DNA of 64,000 nucleotides from Deltaproteobacteria bacterium. GTDB lineage: Bacteria > Myxococcota_A > Polyangia > GCA-2747355 > JADLHG01. The stretch lies in assembly GCA_020848905.1 (NCBI GenBank), contig JADLHG010000031.1, positions 248,001 to 312,000 on the forward strand, given 5' to 3'. The notes below the pieces were generated by a model. The model worked only from the letters and a program-made list of their open reading frames with translations. It was not told the DNA's origin and did no database searches. Made by a program: the position numbers and the translations under genes. The number at the start of each line of letters is the position of its first letter. The stretch's first letter is position 1. Shown here piece after piece: positions 8,938 to 17,573 of this stretch.

Positions 8938-10518
8938 TCACTCGACCAGGGTGGAGCAAAGGCGACCGTGGCGCTCCGCCTCGGGGCCCGCCGGCAGCGC
9001 GCGCGAGAGACCGCAGTGGACCTCCGGGTCGAAGGGGTTGAGGCGCAGGGCCACCTTGAGGTGCCGCGTGGCCGCGCGCGGGTCCCCCCGCCGCAGGTAC
9101 GCCGCGCCCATCGTGACCTGGGGCCCCGAGAGGTCGGGGTAGTACTCGAGCACGGGCGACAGCGCCGCGATGGCGCGTGCCGGCTGGTCCACCTCGAGGA
9201 AGGAGCGGGCGAGAGCGTTGCTGACGAAGGCGTCGCGTTCGCCGGCCGCGTCGCGCGCCCGCTCGTATTCCAGGATGGCGGCGGGGAGGAGCTTCCGCTG
9301 CCGCAGCAGGTCAGCCAGCCGGAAGTGCCGCTTCGCGCGCTGCTCTCGCAGGGCCGCCAGCTCCTGCTCCTTCGTCCGCGGCGTGCCGAAGGTCAGCTCG
9401 GCCGGCACGAGGCCCGGCAGGCGGCGCAGCTTGAGCCCTCGGAGGTACTTGCGCCAGGCCCGCTCGAAGCCTCCCGGCGGCAGCGTGGCCACCTGATGCA
9501 CGGCCAGCCAGTCGTCGCGGCCGGCGCGCAGCGCTCCGAGGAGGCGCCGGAGGCCGGGGAGCCCCGCGCGCTCCTTGAGGTAGGCCAGGGCCGTGTGGAC
9601 CTGCGCGAAGGCGAGGGCGGTGGAGCGCTGGTCGGGGAGCTTGGCCATGGAAGGGTGCATCTCGGACCACCCCACCAGGCGTCGCGCCGCGAGCGCCTCC
9701 GCGAGCAGGTGCTCCTGCGTGGGTCCGAGGGGGACCTCTTCCTCGGGTCCGAGCCGCCAGCGCACCTCGAAGAGCTTCGCCAGCCCCTCGTGCAGCCAGA
9801 TGGGAACCGTGTTGCGCGACGCGCGGCTCACGACCAGGTGGACGTACTCGTGCGCCAGGGTGTCGCGCCATGGGTACCCCCGAAGCAGCGCTCGCGGACT
9901 CACCGCCATCAACCGGTCGTACTTGCAGAGCGCCACGGTTCCCGAGCGCTCGATCTCCTTCTGCGTGAGCGTGGAGACGCGCGCGAGCTCCTCGGCGCGC
10001 GGATAGATCTCGACCAGGACCGTCCCCGGGGGGGCGTAGCCGAGATCCTTGGCCAGCGCTTCGCGGATGGCCTCGAGCGTCTCGATGGCGAAGGGGACGA
10101 GCAGCTCGTCCTTGCCGCGAGCGGTACGGATCCGGAAGTGTCCGCTCGGGCTCTTCTTCTCGACGAAGCCTTTCACGGCCTCGGCGGTCGAGCGCACGAG
10201 CTCGGTGAGGGGGCGGAAGCGCGCCGCGAGGCCGCGCTGGCCGCGCTCGGCGGCGCGGAGCAGCGCGAGGGCGGCATCGTATTGCCCCTGGTGGAAGAGG
10301 ACCGCGCCGCTGGCAGCCAGGACGCGAGGGTGGCCGGGAGCGATGGCGCCGAGCCGGTGGGTCAGGGCGGCGGCCTCCTCGATGCGCCACTCGCCGAGGA
10401 GGCGGTCGACCTCCTGCGCGCGGGCGGCGACGGTGGTGGCCGCGGGCGCGGCATGGGCGACGGAGGCTCCCGCGGCCCAGAGGAGGAGCGCGAAGGCCCA
10501 GCGACAGAGGCCGGTCAC
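8938..10518 (-). CDS. Exported TPR protein with peptidase MA-like (HExxH) domain
   Basis: 526 residues starting at a GTG that overlaps the stop of the upstream gene (GTGA at 10515-10518). Signal peptide MTGLCRWAFALLLWAAGASVAHA with likely cleavage after AHA. The first part is TPR-like. A gluzincin-type zinc site LAHEYVHLV (about residue 223), with HEGLAKLFE about 20 residues later, supplies the HExxH and third-ligand Glu pattern of peptidase MA-like proteins. C-terminal TPRs follow (about residues 400-510). It is probably a periplasmic metalloprotease or pseudo-enzyme; the substrate is unknown. It is coupled to the large DUF4175 gene and faces the MoxR operon. Confidence 0.78.
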   Translation of the reverse strand: MTGLCRWAFALLLWAAGASVAHAAPAATTVAARAQEVDRLLGEWRIEEAAALTHRLGAIAPGHPRVLAASGAVLFHQGQYDAALALLRAAERGQRGLAARFRPLTELVRSTAEAVKGFVEKKSPSGHFRIRTARGKDELLVPFAIETLEAIREALAKDLGYAPPGTVLVEIYPRAEELARVSTLTQKEIERSGTVALCKYDRLMAVSPRALLRGYPWRDTLAHEYVHLVVSRASRNTVPIWLHEGLAKLFEVRWRLGPEEEVPLGPTQEHLLAEALAARRLVGWSEMHPSMAKLPDQRSTALAFAQVHTALAYLKERAGLPGLRRLLGALRAGRDDWLAVHQVATLPPGGFERAWRKYLRGLKLRRLPGLVPAELTFGTPRTKEQELAALREQRAKRHFRLADLLRQRKLLPAAILEYERARDAAGERDAFVSNALARSFLEVDQPARAIAALSPVLEYYPDLSGPQVTMGAAYLRRGDPRAATRHLKVALRLNPFDPEVHCGLSRALPAGPEAERHGRLCSTLVE

Positions 10519-13500
10519 CGGACGAGCTCCTCGTAGTAGCGCTTGACCATCCGCCGGTAGCGGGAGGGCGCCTTCTCCTTCATCGCGTCGAGGAGGTCCT
10601 GCCGGAACTCCTTGGGGGGGCGGAAGGTCTCGGCACCTGGAATTGGAACGCGCTCTCTATAACTCGACTCGCCGGTCGGGTCGCGCGGCTGCCGCGACTG
10701 CTGGACCTGCTTCTGTAGCTGGGCGAGGCGGTCCGCCGCCTCCTCCTGGGCCCCCTGCGCCTCCTGGGGATGCGCGGCTCCCAGCCGCTCGGCCGCCTGC
10801 CCCATGTATTCCTCGCTCTGGCGCAGGCTGCGGCGCGCCGCGGGCCCGAGGAGGCGCGCCCCCGCCTCCTCGCTCTGCAGCTTCCGCAGGAGCTGCTGGG
10901 CCTCGCGCCGCAGGGTCTGCTGGCTGCGGCGGAGCTTGCCGAGTTCCTGTCGATCTTCGGCACGAAGGAGACTCCCCGGCGGAGGCAAGGCCGTCTCGAG
11001 GTCCGACTGAAGCTCGGCCGCGAGGCTCTGCGCCCGACGCGTGCCGCCGAGGGCCTTGCGCAGCGCCTGCCCCTGCCAGGCCCCGGCGCCCTCGAGGTCG
11101 TCGGCGAGGTCCTCCTTCAGCGTGCGCAGCCCGTTGTTGGCCCGCTGCGCCATATGGAGGGCTTGTTCTAGATCGCCCTGCTGCAATACACCTTGCAGCC
11201 CCTGGACGCGTGCCCGGACCCGGCCGAGCTGCTCCTGTTGAAAGTCGGGCAGGCGGCGTTCGTCCACCTCCTCCACCGCTTTGGCCAGCTTGCGCGCCTT
11301 GGCCAGGGCCCGCTTGAGCATCGGCTGCACCTTGGTCTGCATGAGCGAGGTCGCCCGCTTCTGATACTGCCCCACCACCTGCTCCGTTCGCCGCGCCAGC
11401 CCGCGCTGCTGGCCTTCGAGGTCACGGACGCGGTCGAGCAGCTTGCCGTAGGCCGCCTCGCGCTCGCTCATGCGCTGGCCCCGGTAGTCCTGCAGGTTGC
11501 CGCCGAGCAAGGACTGCATGCGCGCGAGCTTCTGGTCCAGGCTGGCCAGGGCGGCCTCCACGTCGGCGATCTTCCCCTGCTGGAGGAGTTGACTCATGCG
11601 CTTGAGCTCCTCCCCGGCCTTCACCTGGGCCAGCGCCTCGCGGTTCAAGTACTCGTCGGGCACCGTGCTCCTCAGGCTGGCGAGCTGCGCCTGGAGCTGC
11701 TGGAGCTTCCGCTCCATCGCGGCGATCTCGCGGAGGAGCTCTCGCTTGAGCTGCTCGCTCTGGCTGCGCTTGTAGCGCGCGAGGAGCTCCGCCAGCTTCT
11801 TGCGCGCCTCCTGAAGGTCCTGGGTCAGGCTCACCAGCCCCTGGAGCCGCTGCTCCTCGAGGAGATCCGCGAGCAGCAGGGCGTCGAGCTCGAGTGCCGT
11901 CACCAGCTTGCGATTCTGGGTCTCCACCGGCGCGAGCTGCGACGGTCGCGGGGCGCCGCGACGTTTCGCCGCCTCGAGCTCCTTGAGGAGCTTCGTCTCT
12001 CCCTCGAGAGCGACGCTCTGCCGCCGGCGGATGGCGGCGACGGTGCGAACGACGGCCTCGGGGGTGAGGGGGTCCTGCTTCATGCGGAGGCGCAGCTCGC
12101 GCAGCCCGTCCACGAGCCGGCCGTGGCCGCGGTGCAGGGCGAGCGCGCGGTCGAGCTGCCCGGAGCCGGCGACGCTCGCCTCGGAGCCGAAGAGGAGCAG
12201 CCGGCCGGAGAGGAGCTCGAGGGCCTGTTCGGCCAGCTCCTGCTGCTGTTGCAGCGTGCGCTGGTGCTTCTCCTCGGGGCTGAAGACGCGCAGGTGTGCG
12301 GTGGCGGAGAGCCCGCGCTTGGGACCGAGGACCGCGTCGTTGTCGATCGCCTCGATCCAGTAGGCCACGCGGGCCCCCGCGCGGAGGCCGAGCGTGGAGA
12401 GGTCCCACTCGTGCTTGCCGGCGGCGCTGCGCTGGCGCGTGCGGGGGTCGCTCTTCCAGAGCGGGAGGCGCTGCGTGGGGCCGCTGCCGAGCTGGTAGGC
12501 GAGCTCCACCCCCGAAAGTCCGACGTCGTCCTCGGCCTGATACGCGAGCTCGACTTTTTGCCGCTGGGCGATCTCGAGCTCCTCGGGGGGCCCGTAGAGG
12601 GTGACGCGCGGTCGCTCGTCGGGCTCGAGCTCCACCCGGTGCTCCACGGGGTCTCGGACGCGCTCGCCCGCAGAGCGCACGACCTCGAAGTGATAGGTCC
12701 CCTCGGCGCGCAGCAGGAGCTCGGTCTGCACGGAGAGGGAGCGCACGATCGTGAGGGGGTGGCGCGTGGTGCGTCGTCCCTCGCGCGCCTCGAAGACGAG
12801 CGCCCCATCGGTCAGGGGGACCATCGCCGTGGTCTGGATCAGCGCGCGGGTCCCCGGCGGTCCGCTCAGGTGCCCGGTGGAGCTCTCGACGCGGCGGGGG
12901 GGGCGACCGGTGTGCGGCGGGTAGTAGTAGGTGACGCGGAGGTCGCCCACGAGAGGTTCTTCGGCCACCTTCTCGGGCGCGCGGAGCTCGAACCGGAGGA
13001 GGCGAGCGGCGGCTTCGCGCAGCGCCTCGGGGGCGAGAGCCAGGGCGCCGGCCCAGGCGACGGCGGCGGCGGCGAGGCCCATGGCCGCGCGCCGGAGGCC
13101 GGTGGAGGCGACGACCCGCCGGGGGTCGACCTTGCCGAGGCGCTCGGCGGTCTGTTGCGAGAGCGCACCCAGCATCGCGGTGGAGAAGCGCACGGGGCCG
13201 CGGCGCGCCTCGTCGATCAGCTCGACCGACGAGACCAGGTCGCTGCGCAGCGCCGGGACGCGCTCTCCCACCAGCTCGGCGAGATGCTTGGCGTCTCGGA
13301 GCCGACGAAAGACGACGACGAGATGGACGGCGAGGGCGACCAGGCCCACGAGCGGGAGGCCGAGTCCGAGGAGCTGCAGCGCGCCGTCCAGGCGGGCGAC
13401 GGCCGCGGCGCCGAGGAGGAGCAGCGCCAGCCCGGCGAGGCTCGCGCAGTAGACGGCTGCTCCTCGCAGCGCGTGCAGCCAGCGACTTCGGCGGCGGATC

Positions 13501-13586
13501 TCGGCGAGGTAGATCGAGATGTGGGTCGAGGCGTCCACGCCGAGGAAGTATACCAGCGGCGGGAGGTGTGGGATTCCCTCGCGCAC
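10515..13586 (-). CDS. DUF4175-type large membrane protein with long coiled coil
   Basis: 1023 residues if the GTG at 13586 is used. Another GTG at 13538 (VDASTHISIYLAEIRRR) removes a 16-residue leader and fits the conserved start better; neither has a clear Shine-Dalgarno. Two N-terminal membrane helices (about residues 37-80) and one near 165-190 precede a periplasmic region with beta-sandwich-like segments (DLRVTYYYPPHTGRPP, ELAYQAEDDVGLSGVELAY). A very long Gln/Leu/Lys-rich coiled coil occupies about residues 420-960. This layout matches DUF4175/TIGR02302-type proteins, whose function is unknown. It lies opposite the MoxR-DUF58-BatA operon, with which such genes often associate. Confidence 0.72.
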   Translation of the reverse strand: MREGIPHLPPLVYFLGVDASTHISIYLAEIRRRSRWLHALRGAAVYCASLAGLALLLLGAAAVARLDGALQLLGLGLPLVGLVALAVHLVVVFRRLRDAKHLAELVGERVPALRSDLVSSVELIDEARRGPVRFSTAMLGALSQQTAERLGKVDPRRVVASTGLRRAAMGLAAAAVAWAGALALAPEALREAAARLLRFELRAPEKVAEEPLVGDLRVTYYYPPHTGRPPRRVESSTGHLSGPPGTRALIQTTAMVPLTDGALVFEAREGRRTTRHPLTIVRSLSVQTELLLRAEGTYHFEVVRSAGERVRDPVEHRVELEPDERPRVTLYGPPEELEIAQRQKVELAYQAEDDVGLSGVELAYQLGSGPTQRLPLWKSDPRTRQRSAAGKHEWDLSTLGLRAGARVAYWIEAIDNDAVLGPKRGLSATAHLRVFSPEEKHQRTLQQQQELAEQALELLSGRLLLFGSEASVAGSGQLDRALALHRGHGRLVDGLRELRLRMKQDPLTPEAVVRTVAAIRRRQSVALEGETKLLKELEAAKRRGAPRPSQLAPVETQNRKLVTALELDALLLADLLEEQRLQGLVSLTQDLQEARKKLAELLARYKRSQSEQLKRELLREIAAMERKLQQLQAQLASLRSTVPDEYLNREALAQVKAGEELKRMSQLLQQGKIADVEAALASLDQKLARMQSLLGGNLQDYRGQRMSEREAAYGKLLDRVRDLEGQQRGLARRTEQVVGQYQKRATSLMQTKVQPMLKRALAKARKLAKAVEEVDERRLPDFQQEQLGRVRARVQGLQGVLQQGDLEQALHMAQRANNGLRTLKEDLADDLEGAGAWQGQALRKALGGTRRAQSLAAELQSDLETALPPPGSLLRAEDRQELGKLRRSQQTLRREAQQLLRKLQSEEAGARLLGPAARRSLRQSEEYMGQAAERLGAAHPQEAQGAQEEAADRLAQLQKQVQQSRQPRDPTGESSYRERVPIPGAETFRPPKEFRQDLLDAMKEKAPSRYRRMVKRYYEELVR

Positions 13587-13618
13587 CCCCGCCTTCGAGC
13601 GGGCCTACCCACCGTCTG

Positions 13619-13627
13619 TGGTAGGCT
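13619..13627 (+). promoter_or_regulatory. Extended -10 promoter candidate, leaderless start
   Basis: TGGTAGGCT gives a TGn extension plus a TAGGCT hexamer ending six bases before the GTG start codon at 13634. There is no convincing -35, as is usual for extended -10 promoters. The spacing matches that seen before the kinase gene at 37653. Confidence 0.35.
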
Positions 13628-13633
13628 GCCTTC

Positions 13634-15853
13634 GTGGTCTCCCGGAAGCCCTCGCGCCGCCGCCGATGGATGCGTCCGTTACTCTGGTCGAGCGGGGTGC
13701 TCCTGGTCGCCGGGGGCCTGTACCTGGCCGGGCCCCTCGTGGCGCGCTGGTACCTGTTCGGGCGCCTCGTCCCTCGCCTCGGCCGCGCGCTGGGGCGCGA
13801 GCTCGCGGTGGGGCGAGCCGTGGTCGGGTATCGCCACGCGGAGCTCGAGGGGCTCGTCGTGCGCTCGCCTCACGACGACCCCGGCGGGCCCGGGGTCTCC
13901 GTCGCGCGCGTGTCGATGGACTACGACTTCGGCGCGCTGCTGAAGGGGCGTCTCGAGGTGCGCGAGGCACGCGTGAGCGGGCTCCGCGCGCGATGGGTGC
14001 GCCACCCGGACGGACGGAGCAACGTCCTCGACCTGCTCTCGCGCCGACGGCGCGCGCCGGGGGAGGGGCGCCTCAAGCTACGGAGCGTGGTGCTCGAGGG
14101 CGGGTCGCTCGAGGTCCACGACCGACAACGTCGGGTCGAGCTGCGCGCCGCGCGCCTCGTAGGGCGGGTCGTTCCCGGCGCGCCATCGGTGGTCACCCTC
14201 TCGGGGATCCTCCTCAGCTCTCCCCGTTTCCCCAGCACCGTTTCCTTCGACGAGCTGCGGGTGAGCGGAGTGTTGCGTCGCTCGCCCCTCGCGCTGCCGG
14301 ATGTGACCGTGAAGGGGGGGCGCATCCAGATACTGCCGCGTCTGGTGCTCTCCGGCATCCGCGGGACGATCGGACCCGACGCGACCGGCCGGCGCGTGAC
14401 GCTGGCGCTCGACGGGAGCTACGGGGGGGCGGAAGCCAAGCTCTGGGCTGCGGCAGGCTGGGTCGAGCCGGGGCCGCGCAAAGGGCTGCTCGAGATCAAG
14501 GCGGCCCGCTTCAGCCTCGGGCGCATCGCTTCGATCCTCACGCGCACGCCGGTGATCCTTCCCCAGCGCACCCAGGTGGACGGGACGCTTACCCTGCGCT
14601 TCGCCGAAGAGGTGCTGCGCTTCGACGGGGACCTCGCGATCCAGGGCCTCTCGCTCTTCCACCCGAACCTCGCGCGAACCCCCGTGCTGGACCTCTCGGC
14701 TGCTACCGCCGTGGCCGGGGAATGGAACGTGGCGCGGCGGGAGCTGACCCTCGAGCGGCTGCAGGTGCGGTCGAGGGGGATCGACCTCCGACTCTCCGGC
14801 AAGGCCGAGCGCCTCGGCGACCGCCCCAAGGTGTCGCTGCGGCTCGCGTCGCCCCCCGTCCCCTGCCAGGCCGTGCTCGCGGCCTTTCCGCCATCTCTCA
14901 CGCCGGAGCTCCAGGGCTTCAAGCTGAAGGGGACCTTCCTGCTCGACCTCCGCGCGGTCGTGGACTACGAGAACCTCGACGCGCTCGAGCTCGGGGGCCA
15001 GGTGGGGATCAACCGCTGCAGCGTGGTGGAGGCGCCCGAGGCGATGAGCGCCGCGCGGTTGCTCACCCCCTTCGACCACACGGTGGAGCCGGCTCCCGGT
15101 CAGTTTCTCACGCTGACCGTGGGGCCCGACAACCCCGAGTTCGCCCCCTTCGCCGAGCTCTCGCCGCACCTCGTGAACGCCCTGCTGACCACCGAGGACG
15201 CGGGCTTCTTCAAGCATCGGGGCTTCATCACCTCGCAGTTCCGGGTGGCCCTCGCGCGCAACCTCAAGGCCGGCCACTTCCGCCTCGGGGCCTCCACGAT
15301 CAGCATGCAGATGGTGAAGAACGTCCTGCTGACGCACGAGAAGACGCTGGCTCGCAAGCTCCAGGAGCTCTTCCTCACCTGGTACGTGGAGCAGCACGTG
15401 CCGAAGGAGCGCATCATGGAGCTCTACTTCAACGCCATCGAGTTCGGGCCCGGGATCTACGGCATCGGGCGCGCCTCGCGGCACTACTTCGGCAAGCGGC
15501 CGAAGGAGATTACGCCCCTCGAGGCGGCCTTCTTCGCCACGATCCTGCCCAGTCCGAAGCGCCGCTACATCCAGTATTGCCACGGAGAGCTGAGCGCGGC
15601 GTGGGACCGCTACGTGCGGCGCGTGCTGAGGCGCATCCACTCGCGCGGGCGAATCGACGACGCGGCGTGGCGCGCCTCGGAGCAGCAGAAGCTCGTCTTC
15701 GCCCGCGACAAGGGAGCTCTGTCGGAGGAGAGCTGCAAGCAGCAGCTCACCGCGCTCCTCGACGGCTGGAAGCAGGAGTACCGGCAGCGCCTGAAGGACT
15801 CGGTCCTGCGCGCGGCCCCCCACCAGGTCGAGCTGCACGTCCCCAAGGACTGA
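13634..15853 (+). CDS. AsmA-like domain fused to GT51 peptidoglycan glycosyltransferase
   Basis: 739 residues, GTG start. A basic N-terminus and one membrane helix (about residues 14-34) precede about 430 residues of AsmA/DUF3971-like repeats (YGRA-type beta segments such as LEVREARVSGLRARWV and LTLERLQVRSRGIDLRLSG). The last 250 residues are a complete family 51 glycosyltransferase: TTEDAGFFKHRG with the catalytic Glu at residue 521, GASTISMQMVKN, RKLQELFL, YFNAIEFGPGIYG. No transpeptidase domain follows. GT51 enzymes polymerise lipid II in the periplasm, and AsmA proteins are bridge-like lipid-transfer or envelope-assembly factors. Their joining in one chain is unusual. A structured repeat begins directly after the stop codon. 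Confidence 0.8.
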   Translation: MVSRKPSRRRRWMRPLLWSSGVLLVAGGLYLAGPLVARWYLFGRLVPRLGRALGRELAVGRAVVGYRHAELEGLVVRSPHDDPGGPGVSVARVSMDYDFGALLKGRLEVREARVSGLRARWVRHPDGRSNVLDLLSRRRRAPGEGRLKLRSVVLEGGSLEVHDRQRRVELRAARLVGRVVPGAPSVVTLSGILLSSPRFPSTVSFDELRVSGVLRRSPLALPDVTVKGGRIQILPRLVLSGIRGTIGPDATGRRVTLALDGSYGGAEAKLWAAAGWVEPGPRKGLLEIKAARFSLGRIASILTRTPVILPQRTQVDGTLTLRFAEEVLRFDGDLAIQGLSLFHPNLARTPVLDLSAATAVAGEWNVARRELTLERLQVRSRGIDLRLSGKAERLGDRPKVSLRLASPPVPCQAVLAAFPPSLTPELQGFKLKGTFLLDLRAVVDYENLDALELGGQVGINRCSVVEAPEAMSAARLLTPFDHTVEPAPGQFLTLTVGPDNPEFAPFAELSPHLVNALLTTEDAGFFKHRGFITSQFRVALARNLKAGHFRLGASTISMQMVKNVLLTHEKTLARKLQELFLTWYVEQHVPKERIMELYFNAIEFGPGIYGIGRASRHYFGKRPKEITPLEAAFFATILPSPKRRYIQYCHGELSAAWDRYVRRVLRRIHSRGRIDDAAWRASEQQKLVFARDKGALSEESCKQQLTALLDGWKQEYRQRLKDSVLRAAPHQVELHVPKD

Positions 15854-15996
15854 CAGCGGCTGACGCTTGCGTCGATCCATCCCGCCATGCGGCGTCGCTC
15901 GCTGCGGTGCGTGCTCACAGCGCAAGAAAGGCTGCTCCGCGCGCTCCTCGCTCGCTCCTTGCCTGGCGCGCGCCTCAACGCAAGCGGGCGCCGCTG
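15854..15996 (+). repeat. Structured intergenic element, copy 1
   Basis: Begins at the base after the stop codon of the AsmA-GT51 gene. The closing arms 15854-15872 and 15978-15996 pair at 16 of 19 positions. Inside are blocks shared with copy 2: 15874-15898 (24 of 25 identical), 15911-15923 (13 of 13) and 15929-15940 (12 of 12). An inner stem pairs GCAA (15922-15925) with TTGC (15959-15962). The closing arms have no sequence similarity to those of copy 2. The 56 bases to the next start codon hold an ATGTTTGA (16012-16019) also seen in copy 2. Confidence 0.72.
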
Positions 15997-16052
15997 GGAG
16001 CCTCCGGGGGGATGTTTGACTACTCAGTGCTACATGTGGGAGTATCGTCCAC

Positions 16053-17390
16053 ATGCGACACCCTTATCGATCACTGGTGACCCTCGTGGCTCTCGTCTTC
16101 TGGCTCGCGGGGGCGGTTCCCGACGCCGCGGCGGAGCGCCGGCTGGTGCTTTCGGGAGACGCCGGGTTCGGCGGGATGGCCGGGATGGCCCAGAGCTCCC
16201 TCGCGCTCGGAGTCGAGGTGCAGGAGGGGGGGCTCTCCCTCGGTCTCTTCGGCCGCGTGCGCTTCGTCCTGGACCGCGACCGGGACGAGGGTCCCCTCCG
16301 GCGCCGCGACTGGGACGAGGTGAGCGACTACGTGCACCTCCTCAGGGAGCTCAGGTACCAGCGCAGCTTCGGGCGGACCGAGCTGGACGTGCGTGTCGGG
16401 GAGCAGGCGGCGCTGACCCTCGGGCACGGCACGCTGGTGCGCGAGTATTCGAACCTTGGCGACCCGGATCATCTCCATAGCGGCATCGCCGTGGAGCTCG
16501 TCCGTCCGCGCTTCGACGTGCGCGCCTTCCTCGACAACTTCATCCACCCGTCGCTCGTCGGAGCACGTCTCGGGCTGCGACCCTTCGCCCGCGCGCCGCG
16601 GCTGGGCTTTGGCGCGAGCTTCACCATCGACCCGCGGGCCCCCGTGCGAGTTGAGACGGACGCGCGCGGAGTGCGGCAGGTGGATGCGGCGTGGAACCTC
16701 GAGACGGAACATCGCACGCTCACGCACGCCGGCGTGGACGTGCAGGTGGTCCTCGGGAACCCCGACCGAGGACAGGTGACCCCCTACGCCGACTTCAATA
16801 CCTCCTTCTACGGCGTCGGCATGCACCTCGGCGGGATGGGACGCCTCCCCCTCGGACGCACGGGGGTGACCCTGACCGGCCAGCTCGAGTACCACGTCGG
16901 GACCGGCGGGTACGCTGCGGCGTACGTGCAGACCTTCTACGACGTGGATCGACACCAGGCGAGCCTGAACCTGCCGGATCCCGCGCGTCCCGATGCCGCC
17001 GCGCACGGCCCCAAGCTGGCGGCCCTCGGGCGAGGGCTCTTCGGCGGGCACGGGGCACTGGCGCAGCTCGGCGTGGAGGCGCCGGGGCGCGTGACCCTTC
17101 GCGCCGGGTTCGAGCATCAGGCGGGACCCGACCCGAACCGGCTCTGGGTGCGCTTCGGGGCGCAGCCCGCCGATCGCCTGAACGTGGCGGCGCTCTTGCT
17201 CCTGCGCCACCTCGGCCCCGGAGCGGCTCCCGGGGGCGTGGCCGCGGCGGTCGAGGGGCGCTTCCGGGTGACCCGTTTCCTCTACGCCCTAGGGCAGTAC
17301 AGCCGCCTCTGGTCCCTCGACGCGGAGACGCGGTACTACGGCATCGTGCAGGCCTTCAACCTCGGTCTCGGCGGCAACTGGTCGATATAA
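16053..17390 (+). CDS. Predicted outer-membrane beta-barrel protein, function unknown
   Basis: 445 residues. Signal peptide MRHPYRSLVTLVALVFWLAG with likely cleavage after DAAA (about residue 28). The mature part has alternating hydrophobic/polar strands rich in Gly, Tyr and Arg (LSLGLFGRVRFVLDRDRD, VDVQVVLGN, TGQLEYHVGTGGYAAAYVQTFY), and it ends in an aromatic/hydrophobic strand, LGLGGNWSI. These fit a barrel of the outer membrane. No characterised family was recognised. A weak GGGAG lies about 10 bases before the ATG. The gene sits between two copies of the same structured element, both in the gene's orientation, as though gene plus downstream element formed a unit. Confidence 0.7.
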   Translation: MRHPYRSLVTLVALVFWLAGAVPDAAAERRLVLSGDAGFGGMAGMAQSSLALGVEVQEGGLSLGLFGRVRFVLDRDRDEGPLRRRDWDEVSDYVHLLRELRYQRSFGRTELDVRVGEQAALTLGHGTLVREYSNLGDPDHLHSGIAVELVRPRFDVRAFLDNFIHPSLVGARLGLRPFARAPRLGFGASFTIDPRAPVRVETDARGVRQVDAAWNLETEHRTLTHAGVDVQVVLGNPDRGQVTPYADFNTSFYGVGMHLGGMGRLPLGRTGVTLTGQLEYHVGTGGYAAAYVQTFYDVDRHQASLNLPDPARPDAAAHGPKLAALGRGLFGGHGALAQLGVEAPGRVTLRAGFEHQAGPDPNRLWVRFGAQPADRLNVAALLLLRHLGPGAAPGGVAAAVEGRFRVTRFLYALGQYSRLWSLDAETRYYGIVQAFNLGLGGNWSI

Positions 17391-17532
17391 ACATGGTCAC
17401 CTTGGCCGCGATCCATCCCGTCATGCGGCGTCGCGCCTGCGCTCCGGTGCTCACAGCGCCACCAGGCTGCTCCGCTCCGGTGCTCGGCGCTCCTGGCCTG
17501 CCGGGCGCCTCGCGGCCAATGCGACCATGTTT
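17389..17532 (+). repeat. Structured intergenic element, copy 2
   Basis: Starts within the TAA stop of the outer-membrane protein gene. Arms 17389-17409 and 17512-17532 pair at 19 of 21 positions. The core shares three blocks with copy 1 (17410-17434, 17447-17459, 17464-17475) at nearly the same spacing. The inner stem GCCA (17458-17461) with TGGC (17494-17497) differs from copy 1 by a compensatory pair change (A-T to C-G). ATGTTTGA (17527-17534) overlaps the right arm. Confidence 0.75.
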
Positions 17533-17573
17533 GATCACGCTGCAACGCGTTGCTGGGTAGACCGGTCTCAGCG

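Noticed and set aside
13605-13624. Inverted repeat CTACCCAC/GTGGTAG between divergent genes
   Set aside because: Short and imperfect, with one unpaired base; it overlaps the extended -10 candidate, and no regulator is implied.
15854-17532. Integron attC sites flanking a gene cassette
   Set aside because: Position after stop codons and palindromic arms fit, but the RYYYAAC/GTTRRRY core sites are absent. In attC the arms are conserved and the centre varies, the opposite of what is seen.
15854-17532. MITE with terminal inverted repeats
   Set aside because: Terminal arms differ completely between copies, and no target-site duplication was found.
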